DNA of 30,851 nucleotides, from positions 1-30,851 of the forward strand of contig VLTN01000115.1 of assembly GCA_008330645.1 (NCBI GenBank), read 5' to 3'. A program made the position numbers and the translations under genes. Source of the stretch: Cafeteria roenbergensis (taxonomy: Eukaryota; Sar; Bigyra; Bicosoecida; Cafeteriaceae). Position 1 is the first letter of the stretch. Each line of letters opens with the position of its first letter. Below the pieces are notes generated by a model that did no database searches, was not told the origin of the DNA, and was given only the letters and a program-made list of their open reading frames with translations. Below are positions 16,892-24,602 of the stretch, piece after piece.

Positions 16892-17222
16892 TCATTTTAT
16901 TAAATCAAAAGCATCATCATGATCCATTCCATCATCATGTAATATTTTCTGACAGAGACTCATTTTATACTTGTACATTGTTGATATTGCTTCAAACATT
17001 TGAATTTTCTTCTTGTCTCCGTTGAACGTTTCAATGAATTTTTTCATCATAATAGGCAAACTCACTATGAGGTTCTTGTAATAAACTAAAGAGACGAGAT
17101 ATTTCTTTTTCAATAGCATGAAACTTGTTGGTGCATTCTGGATTATCTAACACACGATTTATTCTTGTCAAATACTTGTTCTTTGTTTTGAATGTTCTTT
17201 CACTTCTGTATTCGTACTTCAT
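16892..17222 (-). pseudogene. Small charged protein, frameshifted at an A6 run
   Basis: The 5' frame (from the ATG at 17222) runs to a TGA near 17031. The 3' frame continues from there to the TGA at 16894. They would join if the A6 run at 17039-17044 (minus strand) had five As, giving about 109 residues. The joined protein is helical, with N-terminal MKYEYRSERTFKTKNKYLTR and C-terminal DDGMDHDDAFDLIK. TATAGTATATATA directly before the ATG supports a gene start. No family is recognised. The shift may be a slip mutation, a sequencing error or a programmed event. Confidence 0.45.
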
Positions 17223-17766
17223 TATATATATACTATAGGTTTTTATCTTTAAGTACTTTCATGATGTGTGACTGGAGAATTATGTTGGATGAGGGAATGG
17301 AAATAACATTGTGCAGGTGATGTCTTTTGCGTAGTGTACAAATAGTAAGCAGAGGATGTAAGGAGAAAAGTGATGGAGGGGGACAATTAAGACAACCACA
17401 CAGTGACCCAACAAAATTTTACAATTACTCTATGATTGTGTATTTTTTATTATTAAATACTTTTTCATTTTTACTATGGAATACTATGGTAGTATGGTAA
17501 TTATATAAATATAGCTTACCTTGTTACTTTTTTGTTGCCACTGTCGCTGACGCTCCAGTGCCACCTTCAAAGATCACTATATTTTACCCTTTAGTGTTAC
17601 CCTTTAAAGGATGAACCTTTAATGACTGATATTAATGATACCCATATATTGACCCTTCTTTGGCGAAAATGAAGCTCTGATTTCAGAGCTGATATTTTCG
17701 ATACACTTTGATGAACCATATAAGAACAAAACCTCCTCCCTCTACCGCGTCCTTTTTTTTCACCAG
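17223..17766. other. Noncoding right flank of element 1 and junction to GC-rich DNA
   Basis: No gene is supported here. The first part is AT-rich with short repeated ACTATGG/AGTATGG words near 17476-17501. A small stem-loop (CACTG...CAGTG) lies near 17539-17560, and an AGCTCTGATTTCAGAGCT hairpin near 17670-17690. Composition changes sharply to GC-rich at about 17705-17735, which is the likeliest edge of element 1. The stretch ends with a polypyrimidine tract and CACCAG at about 17761-17766, resembling a splice acceptor. No clear terminal inverted repeat could be identified. Confidence 0.4.
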
Positions 17767-18202
17767 CGTTGCTGGCGTGGACCTGATCCTGTGGGCGTCG
17801 GGTGCCAAGCCCAACAACGCCACGTTCAGGACCACCATGGCCGCGAGCCTCGACGAGGCAGGGCGGCTCGTCACGGAGCCGTCGCTGCTCGTGCGCGGCA
17901 GCGAGCACGTCTTTGCCCTGGGAGACTGCGCCGAGACGGGGGCGTCGAAGACTGCGTACATGGTGGGTGCGCAGGCGCCAGTCGTTGCCGGCAACGTCAA
18001 GGCCCTCGCGGATGGCAAGCCCGCGACAGGCCTCAAAGCCTTCACCTGCGGCACCCCGGCTATGGCCGTGCCCGTCGGGGCAGCGTACGGCCGCGGGATT
18101 CTTCCGTTTTGCGGTGGCATTCAGATCGGAAACTCCATGGTTTCGTCTGCCAAGGGCAAGACACTCTTCCTGGACAAGACGCGAGCCGACCTGGGCTACT
18201 GA
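17767..18202 (+). CDS. Last exon of an AIF/FSP1-like FAD-dependent oxidoreductase (host gene fragment)
   Basis: About 145 residues in a GC-rich frame read GVDLILWASGAKPNN, then EHVFALGDCAETGASKTAYM, then AGNVKALADGKP. This is the end of the NADH domain and the second FAD-contacting GD motif of AIFM2/FSP1-type NAD(P)H-quinone oxidoreductases, followed by their C-terminal domain. The frame is open upstream to 17708, but the residues there do not fit, and TTTTTTTTCACCAG just before suggests a spliced exon. The N-terminal two thirds of the enzyme are not visible in the preceding 17 kb. Either element 1 sits in the upstream intron or this is an orphan fragment. Codon usage and GC content differ from both viral elements, marking it as host DNA. 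It ends with TGA. Confidence 0.65.
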
Positions 18203-18506
18203 GGCCGTGCTTTGTGCTTCTTGTGCTTGGCGCGTGGTCGGCGTCTTGGTGCATCTGATTGTGTGCGGTTGGATCGTTGGGCCCTGGCGCCATCACGCCA
18301 TGGCCTGCTGAACGAAGCTTGCAGCTCCAGACTGGGCCACGTTGTGCTTTTGCTTGCTTCTTCGCCATGGTGCGGTGCCATTCGCACGAGTCTCAGAACA
18401 ACACTGCGCTAGGGAGGAGCCATAAAAACAAAGCCACTGCACAGCGTGCTATTCAAGTCTCACACTTTGCTGGTTGAGAGCGTCATCTGGGGCACGGCAA
18501 GATTGT
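18203..18506. other. GC-rich 3' flank of the host exon
   Basis: No conserved coding region is seen. It has host-like composition and is probably 3' untranslated and flanking sequence of the oxidoreductase gene. Overlapping open frames on both strands here are what GC-rich DNA gives by chance. Confidence 0.5.
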
Positions 18507-18636
18507 TGTTATAGTTTAATATATTTCTGGATATGATGATATTTCAGCGCGGCCAAAAATGTGTGTATAGTACTATACACACATTTTTGGCCGCGCTGAA
18601 ATATCATCATATCCAGAAATATATTAAACTATAACA
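18507..18636. repeat. Perfect 130-bp palindrome without spacer
   Basis: Two 65-bp arms are exact reverse complements meeting between 18571 and 18572 (centre TATAGTACTATA). The arms are mostly AT-rich with a GC-rich core GCGCGGCC. The flanks do not extend the symmetry. The word TGTATAGTAC at the centre recurs at the start of each repeat unit just downstream. It lies at the boundary between host-like DNA and element 2. It could be a fold-back transposon or a junction of two inverted termini. Confidence 0.9.
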
Positions 18637-18688
18637 GTGATTTTTCTCTGAATATATTGAAAACAGTGAAATATATTTGCCAAATATG

Positions 18689-18904
18689 TGTATAGTACTT
18701 ATCGACGCCGATAAGTACCTATAAGTACCTGGGAAATTCTCAGCAAGCATTACGGGATAAAAACTTTGCAATGTTGCCAAAAAAGTCAGCGGGTAAACAA
18801 AATGTATGTATAGTACTTATCGACGTCGATAAGTACCTGGGAAATTCTCAGCAAGCATTGCCTGCTAAAAATTATCCAATGTTGCCAAAAAAGTCAACGG
18901 GTAA
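18689..18904 (+). repeat. Two tandem-like repeat units of about 100 bp
   Basis: Units 18689-18796 and 18807-18904 both begin TGTATAGTACTTATCGACG. They share GGGAAATTCTCAGCAAGCAT and end GTTGCCAAAAAAGTC followed by A/GCGGGTAA. Unit 2 contains a perfect 24-bp palindrome (18813-18836). Unit 1 has one mismatch in it plus a duplicated ATAAGTACCT. They are candidate terminal or subterminal repeats of element 2, or a separate minisatellite. Confidence 0.8.
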
Positions 18905-19104
18905 TTATCCCCCATGCTGTACAGCGATTTTTGCAATAATTGGTTGAAAGCCATGGGGTACCCCCCATGGGTTCAGTGCAATTTCGGGTATTATTACTCT
19001 GTGGGAGCATTTTTGAGGATTAGTGGGAGGTGTCTCGGTTTATCTTTTTTCTCTATAGTAAAATGTATAATCCGAGACAGGGCTCTTATCATCTTGTCCA
19101 CGTT
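18905..19104. other. Intergenic stretch with hairpins downstream of the minus-strand gene
   Basis: No gene is seen. CCATGGGG and CCCCATGG near 18952-18971 form a short stem. TGTCTCGG (19031-19038) pairs with CCGAGACA (19072-19079) across 33 bases. The second lies just past the 3' end of the gene at 19105-19626 and could mark its transcript end. Confidence 0.4.
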
Positions 19105-19626
19105 TTAGACTACGCAGGTGTTGCCACCCATAGTCTCACCACGCGGCAACTCACAAATAGTACGATGCCAACTTGATGCTCCGCCCCATGACGGAGCATA
19201 CACACCCTTGTGCCAGCGGCAAAGCAGACCACCAAAGTAAATGTGTTCGACGTCGCGTGACTTCACACGATCCTCATTTTCCAGTTCAAGGAGGGCGTCC
19301 AGCACCTCACGATGTGAAAAGGTCTCTCCATACTTCTTTTTAAACGTCTTCGTAGTGATGTAGCCCAGAGTTAGGATGTGGTACGGAAACGCTTCACTGT
19401 CCAAGTCTTCGTCAGTTACATCCCGGATAGTGTGATTTTCTACAATCCCCAGGTCTTTAAAGGTCACACCTCGAATTGGCGCACCATCCTTTGCTCGTTC
19501 GTGCTGAAAATATTCACTTACCTTCTCCGTATCTGTGTCAACAACAGCCTTGAATACCCAATCCCTCATAATTGCCATTGGCACGGCGATACGCTGTCCA
19601 TTTTTGGCTCTCATAACAACTGGCAT
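19105..19626 (-). CDS. Unknown protein, 173 residues
   Basis: The frame opens at 19752. The ATG at 19624-19626 is preferred because it is preceded by CAGTAGAAGTACA, the TAG-containing context seen before other element 2 starts, and because the upstream residues look unlike the rest. The protein begins MPVVMRAKNGQRIAVPMAIM. A helical stretch THREE-dimensionally resembling a small winged-helix (KKYGETFSHREVLDALLELE) follows, and the end is Trp/Gly-rich. No family is recognised. A role as an accessory or regulatory gene near the element end would suit its position, but that is a guess. Confidence 0.5.
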   Translation of the reverse strand: MPVVMRAKNGQRIAVPMAIMRDWVFKAVVDTDTEKVSEYFQHERAKDGAPIRGVTFKDLGIVENHTIRDVTDEDLDSEAFPYHILTLGYITTKTFKKKYGETFSHREVLDALLELENEDRVKSRDVEHIYFGGLLCRWHKGVYAPSWGGASSWHRTICELPRGETMGGNTCVV

Positions 19627-19876
19627 TGTACTTCTACTGTAGTCAGATATTAAAATACATAACGTTTTACAACTTGTCAAGGCATAAACAACCCCAAGGG
19701 GTTCAGGGAAATCTGGGGTTCTTGTGTCCAAGATAATGGTAAGTGCTGCCAACTGTCTTTTACATCATCACTGTTCTCTATTCCGTAATATGATTCATAA
19801 TGAAAAACTATGCACACATCCTGTTCATCAGTGCAGTGTGTCTACTTGTAAAATTGTATTGTGTCTGATATAAGTT

Positions 19877-20004
19877 CAATTTATCTTAGTGGTCAAGTGG
19901 TCAACTCAAACCCAGTTTCAAATCCGATCTGAAATTTGAAATACTGTACTTCTGAGACCTAGGTATCCATAATGAGTTGACCACTTGACCACTAAGATAA
20001 ATTG
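19877..20004 (-). mobile_element. 128-bp MITE, copy 1 (inverted)
   Basis: This small nonautonomous element has perfect 32-bp terminal inverted repeats (CAATTTATCTTAGTGGTCAA...). It differs from copies 2 and 3 at about two internal positions when reverse-complemented. No open frame is present. It lies just upstream of the gene at 20045. Target-site duplications are not clear. Confidence 0.85.
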
Positions 20005-20006
20005 AT

Positions 20007-20044
20007 ATTAGTTCCATAGCCTCTAAAAAGGCACAATAACTAAT
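20007..20044 (+). promoter_or_regulatory. Bipartite stem-loop directly before the gene at 20045
   Basis: ATTAGTT (20007-20013) pairs with AACTAAT (20038-20044), and an inner GCCT (20019-20022) pairs with AGGC (20029-20032). The ATG follows with no spacer. It starts within three bases of the MITE copy 1 end. Confidence 0.5.
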
Positions 20045-20557
20045 ATGGCTTCTCCTCTTCGCGAAGGCGTTCCCCCTGTTGAAAAGTTTCTTGCATGGGG
20101 CTTTACCAACTTCAATGCGCTAGTATCAACTTGCTTCCTAAACACGATGATGCGGGACTACGGAACTACAACACCTGAGAAGAAGTACTTGAAAAAGCAT
20201 ATGGCTGAGTACAACTTCTCTCAACATCAAGCCAATATTCTAGCAAGGGCTTACAGACTGATTAAAAAGCGGGAGTATGCTCGTATTGTGCAAGACATGG
20301 GCAGGGTAGCGCTTGTAAGAAATTTGAAGGATGTAAAATCCAAGCAGCCAGTATACTTTATGAACCATATCACAATGGAACTAAAATCAAAGAAGGATGT
20401 AACACACAGTAATGTAGTTATATTATGCACAGTATCATTTTCTACTCTAAGTTCAATTTATCTTAGTGGTCAAGTGGTCAACTCATTATGGATACCTAGG
20501 TCTCAGAAGTACAGGATTTCAATTTTCAGATCGGATTTGAAACTGGGTTTGAGTTGA
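20045..20557 (+). CDS. Unknown protein whose C-terminus is formed by an inserted MITE
   Basis: The frame has 170 residues, but from about residue 137 onward it is translated from MITE copy 2 (20454-20581). The original protein was therefore cut or its end replaced. The native part is basic and helical (EKKYLKKHMAEYNFSQHQAN, ILARAYRLIKKREYARIVQDM). The remainder of the original gene cannot be found after the MITE. No family is recognised. The upstream stem-loop supports the start. It is best viewed as a truncated or remodelled gene. Confidence 0.5.
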   Translation: MASPLREGVPPVEKFLAWGFTNFNALVSTCFLNTMMRDYGTTTPEKKYLKKHMAEYNFSQHQANILARAYRLIKKREYARIVQDMGRVALVRNLKDVKSKQPVYFMNHITMELKSKKDVTHSNVVILCTVSFSTLSSIYLSGQVVNSLWIPRSQKYRISIFRSDLKLGLS

Positions 20558-20581
20558 CCACTTGACCACTAAGATAAATTG
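20454..20581 (+). mobile_element. 128-bp MITE, copy 2
   Basis: This copy is identical to copy 3 as read, in the same orientation, with the same 32-bp terminal inverted repeats. It lies inside the reading frame of the gene at 20045. The stretch from here to 20848 holds only this copy, a 100-bp spacer and copy 3. Confidence 0.9.
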
Positions 20582-20682
20582 ATATTAGGGAAAAGATACA
20601 TTGTAGAGCAAACAACGAAAAGGTGTTGTGTTTTTCCATCCTTCGTAGTATCATTTACAGGTAAAGAAGTCTGATATAAGTT

Positions 20683-20810
20683 CAATTTATCTTAGTGGTC
20701 AAGTGGTCAACTCATTATGGATACCTAGGTCTCAGAAGTACAGGATTTCAATTTTCAGATCGGATTTGAAACTGGGTTTGAGTTGACCACTTGACCACTA
20801 AGATAAATTG
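20683..20810 (+). mobile_element. 128-bp MITE, copy 3
   Basis: This third copy ends 38 bases before the start codon at 20849, so it forms most of that gene's upstream region. Flanking TATAAGTT to the left and AATTATA to the right hint at a TA-rich target, but a duplication is not certain. Confidence 0.9.
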
Positions 20811-20848
20811 AATTATAATATCCCGGACAGTGATAGGTACAATCAAAA

Positions 20849-21322
20849 ATGAAGTTCTTTAATTGTGGCTCTAATGGTGATTTCCGTTATGCTAGGCTCC
20901 CAACATTCAATGGCTATGAAGCGGGAAAGGATGGTGAGTGTGTAGATACCATTCCACGTTTTGTAAAGTGGGGAGACAAGTATGTGCCTCTTACAATGAA
21001 TGACCGAACAACGCTTGAGGATGAAGATGGACATCCTCTTGACATTGGTGCTTACTACCTCGTCGTCAACCTCCGTGGGTGTTCACCTCTACAGCGCAGC
21101 AGTAGAAACCGTTACGCTGGACGCTTCATGAAGAGAATTATGAACGCAAAGCGTGAGACTAGAACAACTAAAGACCAGCGTGAATATTGTGAACAACAAA
21201 TGCATCGCGGTAACTGGGAGTGCGCAAAATGGTTGGCAAAGAGATTCGATACCCCGATTACAGATATGGAATGTGCAGATTGGATGGGCAAAAGATACAA
21301 TTCAGCAATTCACCATATGTAA
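20849..21322 (+). CDS. Unknown protein with an ankyrin-like C-terminal motif
   Basis: The protein has 157 residues. The first 100 residues have no recognised fold. The last part reads GNWECAKWLAKRFDTPI, which resembles the helix pairs of the neighbouring ankyrin-like protein (NIKCAKWIVERYDVDI, SRECAEWLIKNGADIH). It may be a truncated or degenerate member of that local family. It ends with TAA a few bases into the spacer carrying the next gene's stem-loop. MITE copy 3 lies directly upstream. Confidence 0.5.
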   Translation: MKFFNCGSNGDFRYARLPTFNGYEAGKDGECVDTIPRFVKWGDKYVPLTMNDRTTLEDEDGHPLDIGAYYLVVNLRGCSPLQRSSRNRYAGRFMKRIMNAKRETRTTKDQREYCEQQMHRGNWECAKWLAKRFDTPITDMECADWMGKRYNSAIHHM

Positions 21323-21340
21323 GATAAATTGCTAATGCGG

Positions 21341-21378
21341 TTGCCGAGGAAATAACGTTTCCTCGGCAATGGTAGAAG
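21341..21378 (+). promoter_or_regulatory. 12-bp GC-rich stem-loop before the ankyrin-like gene
   Basis: TTGCCGAGGAAA (21341-21352) pairs perfectly with TTTCCTCGGCAA (21358-21369). TGGTAGAAG then leads to the ATG at 21379. The stem sequence is unrelated to those of element 1, but the placement is the same. Confidence 0.65.
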
Positions 21379-21966
21379 ATGGAAGTCAAAGATTACTTGC
21401 GTAAACATATTAAAGAAACACGCGATTGTGTTGGTTGGTATTTTGCACATGAACCTCCGCAAACTGATGAGCAAATTCTTGAGGTTGCTGATTCTCATGA
21501 TGCATTTTTAATTGCTGGTTCTTTTGGTGACTTGGAATATTGCAAGTACTTGCTCTCGCTTGGCGACTTTGAAATTGATGAAATGAATGATGCTGATGTG
21601 GACATTTTGGACTATGTTGGAGATGACCAAATTCACGTATACAAATGGGCTGTGGAGTCTGGGGGATTTGATGATAGAGGATATCAATGGCTTTTTAAAT
21701 ACGCAATACGTGAGGGAAATATTAAATGTGCGAAGTGGATAGTTGAGAGGTATGATGTTGACATTTACGCAAATCATGATGAAGCCCTAAGAGCATGCCA
21801 TTCTCCAAAATCCCGGGAATGTGCAGAATGGCTTATTAAGAACGGAGCAGATATTCACACGAAGAATGATGAACTTTACAAAACCATAAAACATAGCATG
21901 GAGTGGGATGACCGTGGAAGGTATGATGAACATTTCAAGTGGATTAGTTCTTTTGGTGGCCATTGA
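21379..21966 (+). CDS. Ankyrin-repeat-like protein, 195 residues
   Basis: Several degenerate ankyrin units are visible: AGSFGDLEYCKYLLSLGDFE (about residues 51-70), VYKWAVESGGFD, AIREGNIKCAKWIVERYDVD and SRECAEWLIKNGADIH followed by TKNDE. The spacing of about 30-35 residues and the GN/GD...C..W/YL pattern fit ankyrin-type repeats common in large DNA viruses and protists. Such proteins usually bind other proteins, for example host factors, but the partner is unknown. The start is well supported by the upstream stem-loop. It ends with TGA. Confidence 0.65.
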   Translation: MEVKDYLRKHIKETRDCVGWYFAHEPPQTDEQILEVADSHDAFLIAGSFGDLEYCKYLLSLGDFEIDEMNDADVDILDYVGDDQIHVYKWAVESGGFDDRGYQWLFKYAIREGNIKCAKWIVERYDVDIYANHDEALRACHSPKSRECAEWLIKNGADIHTKNDELYKTIKHSMEWDDRGRYDEHFKWISSFGGH

Positions 21967-22009
21967 TGCGCTTGAGGAAGGACGTTTTTCCTGGACACAA
22001 TAGTAGAGC

Positions 22010-22642
22010 ATGTCATCAAGGTTTATTCTACAAAGGGATATGGAACCTGGTTACCAACATTTGTCACATGATTTTCTTAGCACACTTACGAAGATGAAGG
22101 GAAAGGCGAAGGATAAGATTCTGTCGACGCTTAGGATTACACACAAGGACTTTTACTACTTGATTATGGAGGATAGGCCAATTGAAGACTTTGAAATGCT
22201 CCTTGCATTTATGCCGAAGTTTAACCCTGTATATGGGAGGCGTGAAGTTTGGAAGCCTCGCCTGGAGGTAGTTTGCGCTCGCAAGGGGCGTGATGACGTT
22301 GCGGAACTTCTTGGTCTTGACCCCAGCCTTCAGAGTGCTGTAGATGCATGTTTTACAGGGTACCTTTCATATGTTAAGTGGAGTATTTCGAAGGGAGTCA
22401 AGATTAACTTTAACTTGGGGAATAGGATTTATGATTTTAAACCCCCTGTAGATAAGATTCGCGAGTGTGTTGAATACGCGGTTCATTCTGGGGAATACAT
22501 TCCCTTCAGGGTTATGGATGACACTCGCAGTTATATTCTTGATGACATCAAGGAGTACCGCATTCCGGTTGATGTAGAGAAACCTACGGGTGGTACCAAA
22601 TTCACTAAGGCTGAACTGGAAGCACTTATCGGAGGCGTTTAA
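22010..22642 (+). CDS. Ankyrin-like protein, 210 residues
   Basis: The pattern resembles the preceding gene but is more degenerate: IEDFEMLLAFMP, RKGRDDVAELLGLDP, CFTGYLSYVKWSISKGVKIN and IRECVEYAVHSGEYIPFRV. It is likely a diverged relative from local duplication. The start follows a small AGGAA/TTCCT hairpin (21975-21992) and AATAGTAGAGC. It ends with TAA inside the next hairpin region. Confidence 0.5.
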   Translation: MSSRFILQRDMEPGYQHLSHDFLSTLTKMKGKAKDKILSTLRITHKDFYYLIMEDRPIEDFEMLLAFMPKFNPVYGRREVWKPRLEVVCARKGRDDVAELLGLDPSLQSAVDACFTGYLSYVKWSISKGVKINFNLGNRIYDFKPPVDKIRECVEYAVHSGEYIPFRVMDDTRSYILDDIKEYRIPVDVEKPTGGTKFTKAELEALIGGV

Positions 22643-22674
22643 TGTCATAAACGTTTTATGCCCTGACATAATAG
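22642..22674 (+). promoter_or_regulatory. Stem-loop before the HNH-like gene
   Basis: CATAAA (22646-22651) pairs with TTTATG (22655-22660), and an outer ATGTCA/TGACAT pair (22642-22647, 22664-22669) is an alternative stem. ATAATAG then leads directly into the ATG at 22675. Confidence 0.45.
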
Positions 22675-23283
22675 ATGCCAGGACAGAGAACAATTACGAA
22701 GGAATTTAACCAGAGGATTCGCGACCATGGCGAAACCCTGGACATTGAGGCCAGTGACCCAGTGCTTTACCGAGACTTGATGGTCATTGTGAAGAATCAC
22801 CACGAGTGGAACGAGAGGAAAGAGGGAGTTGTTGGTCTCTCAATCCAAAGACATTCTATTTCGCATCAACTATGTCTGTATCTGAACTATGAAGATGGTC
22901 GATACGATACAATCTCAGTTGCATCGTGTGTCTCTGGACGTGGGTGGACGCCACTCCGGACAATCGCAGTGTCAATGCGCCATGAGGTTCATGAACAGAG
23001 AACTGAGTATCTTGATGCTAACCCGGTATGTTGTGCGTGTGGAAATTACTTTAATTAGGAAGTCGACCACACCGGGGGAATGGAATTCAAGGACTTGCGT
23101 GACGCATTTGTAAAAGAGCATGGGATTACGGCCAAGCATTTTCACAAGAACGCTGACGGAAACCCTGCTTTCATTGACCGCGAACTGGCGACACTGTGGC
23201 GCACGTATCACCTTGAGAACGCGAAACTCCAGACACTCTGCAAGACATGTTACAAAGCGGAGACTTTTGGGTGGTCTGTGTGA
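22675..23283 (+). pseudogene. HNH-type nuclease-like gene interrupted by one in-frame TAG
   Basis: The frame from 22675 runs to TAG at 23056-23058 and continues open in the same frame to TGA at 23281-23283, about 202 codons in all. Before the stop is CCACGNYFN, a CxxC zinc knuckle. After it come EVDHTGG, then LENAKLQTLCKTCYKAET, a second CxxC. CxxC, xVDH, N and CxxC is the order of HNH endonucleases, so the TAG falls between two halves of one domain. The N-terminal part (LCLYLNYEDGRYDTISVASC) loosely resembles the DCL/DUF3223 domain sometimes joined to such nucleases. The final His is Tyr here. The likeliest reading is a nonsense mutation; readthrough is an alternative. It is convergent with the integrase, one base apart. 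Confidence 0.6.
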
Positions 23284-23284
23284 A

Positions 23285-24445
23285 TCATCGCTTCTCAGCA
23301 TCTTTCAGCATCTTGGGGACGTCGCGTTTCAGATTCTCGACGGGTTCCCATGTTGTTTCTCCAGTCGTCCATTTGACCATCCATCCTGGTTCTCCATCCC
23401 TTGATTGTTTCTTTAACAATCGGGAGATGTCCCACCGTGGCGCAGAGTCGCGGGTATTCTCCACACGTTCAACGAGTTGGAGGTCTTCTTCGTACTTGTT
23501 TCCAACCCAGTCAGGACGAGGTTGTCCACGCTTTGCTACATATGGCGCACCACTGAGTCTGTAGACCGTTGACCCGAATGGCGTCGATGGTCTGAGAATC
23601 TTTTCAACACGATGAAGCGTCTTCGACCACTTCTCGCCGTCATTTGCAACTGCAGATTTGACGACCCGCACAGTATCTCCAACACGAAAAGTGGGAGGTG
23701 TGGCCAATGCTGTCGCGCGCTTCTTCGTTCTTGCAACAACTCCCTCACGCTTTCCATCTTCGAGTGCATGGGCTTCGTTGGGTGTCATGTCGATGGTAAT
23801 CTGGTAGGAGTTGTTGTAGACGTCGACGAGTTCCTGGAGATAGGATGGCCAATCGCGCGTACCCTTTGCGCGCATGCTCTTCCGAATCATTTCCTTCAGA
23901 ATACCGTTAAAGCGCTCTACTTGTCCGTTGGACTGTGGCTTCCCAGGTAACGAGAGAATTTGTTTCACGTTGTGCCGTTTTAGCACAGCCTTGAACTTTT
24001 GGTTAATGAACTCCGTTCCCTTGTCACTGCGCACTGACCGAATGCCGTGAGCCTCAGACAAAAGGTTGTCCATTGCTTCCGCGACAGTGTCTGCTTTCTT
24101 GTTGAGCAGTGCGCGAGCATATCCTTTCTTCGAGAACAGGTCGATGCCCGTGAGGATGTACTGAATACCGTCCCAGCCAATAAGGCGGACATCTGCGAGG
24201 TCGATTCCCATGACTCGTTGGGGCGCTCGAACAATTGTACTCCGCACAACGCGTGGCCTCTTTGGTCGTAGATACATTTGATACGTTTCCTGTTTCCGGA
24301 GCCACTCTGTTACTTGGCGCTGTGAGACGCCGAGACCCTCTTCGTTGGCCTTGCGCCATACCTTGTCTCTGCCAAATGTGAACCCGCGTGTATACCAGAG
24401 GTCATACAGTCCGTCTTCTTGTGTTTTAGTCAGCGGTGGTACCAT
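23285..24445 (-). CDS. int: Retroviral-type integrase with C-terminal chromodomain (element 2)
   Basis: This intact protein has 386 residues. An N-terminal helix-turn-helix-like region (VSQRQVTEWLRKQETYQ) is followed by the DDE core: Asp82 (VMGIDLADV), Asp141 (VRSDKGTEF) and Glu177 (SNGQVERFNG), with exact DD35E spacing. An SH3-like region (FRVGDTVRVVK) and a C-terminal chromodomain (MVKWTTGETTWEPVENL) follow. It integrates the element into host DNA. The typical QSNGQVERFN motif makes it closer to the Polinton/retroelement norm than the integrase at 1878-2939. The start follows a GC-rich hairpin and CTATAGAACACA on the minus strand. It ends with TGA. Confidence 0.93.
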   Translation of the reverse strand: MVPPLTKTQEDGLYDLWYTRGFTFGRDKVWRKANEEGLGVSQRQVTEWLRKQETYQMYLRPKRPRVVRSTIVRAPQRVMGIDLADVRLIGWDGIQYILTGIDLFSKKGYARALLNKKADTVAEAMDNLLSEAHGIRSVRSDKGTEFINQKFKAVLKRHNVKQILSLPGKPQSNGQVERFNGILKEMIRKSMRAKGTRDWPSYLQELVDVYNNSYQITIDMTPNEAHALEDGKREGVVARTKKRATALATPPTFRVGDTVRVVKSAVANDGEKWSKTLHRVEKILRPSTPFGSTVYRLSGAPYVAKRGQPRPDWVGNKYEEDLQLVERVENTRDSAPRWDISRLLKKQSRDGEPGWMVKWTTGETTWEPVENLKRDVPKMLKDAEKR

Positions 24446-24450
24446 TGTGT

Positions 24451-24488
24451 TCTATAAAGGGGCTCCGCCAAAGGGGCTTCGCCCCTTT
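24451..24488 (-). promoter_or_regulatory. GC-rich stem-loop before integrase 2
   Basis: AAAGGGGC (24470-24477) pairs with GCCCCTTT (24481-24488) around a three-base loop. A second AAAGGGGC copy lies at 24456-24463. On the minus strand TTTATAG follows, then the ATG at 24445. The stretch 24446-24602 contains no gene. Confidence 0.6.
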
Positions 24489-24602
24489 AGAACCCCGGCA
24501 ATGGAATCCCGAATATGCGTTTACACATCCTTAATATAAGGACTTGTAAATCTTTGCGACGCAGTCACAATTAGTTTTGGTACGCTTTTGTGTCAAAAGC
24601 GC

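Noticed and set aside
17597-18477. Several long overlapping open frames on both strands in the GC-rich segment
   Set aside because: Only the plus-strand frame ending at 18202 encodes a recognisable protein; the others follow from high GC and low stop frequency.
18507-18904. CRISPR array
   Set aside because: Repeats are few, of unequal spacing, palindromic in a transposon-like way, and the setting is eukaryotic with no cas genes.
19627-19752. Longer N-terminus of the gene at 19105
   Set aside because: The ATG at 19624-19626 has the TAG-containing start context common in this element; the upstream residues show no support.
23056-23058. Alternative genetic code with TAG as a sense codon
   Set aside because: TAG ends both conserved capsid genes of element 2, its protease and ATPase, and the integrase of element 1 at the expected places, so it is a normal stop here.
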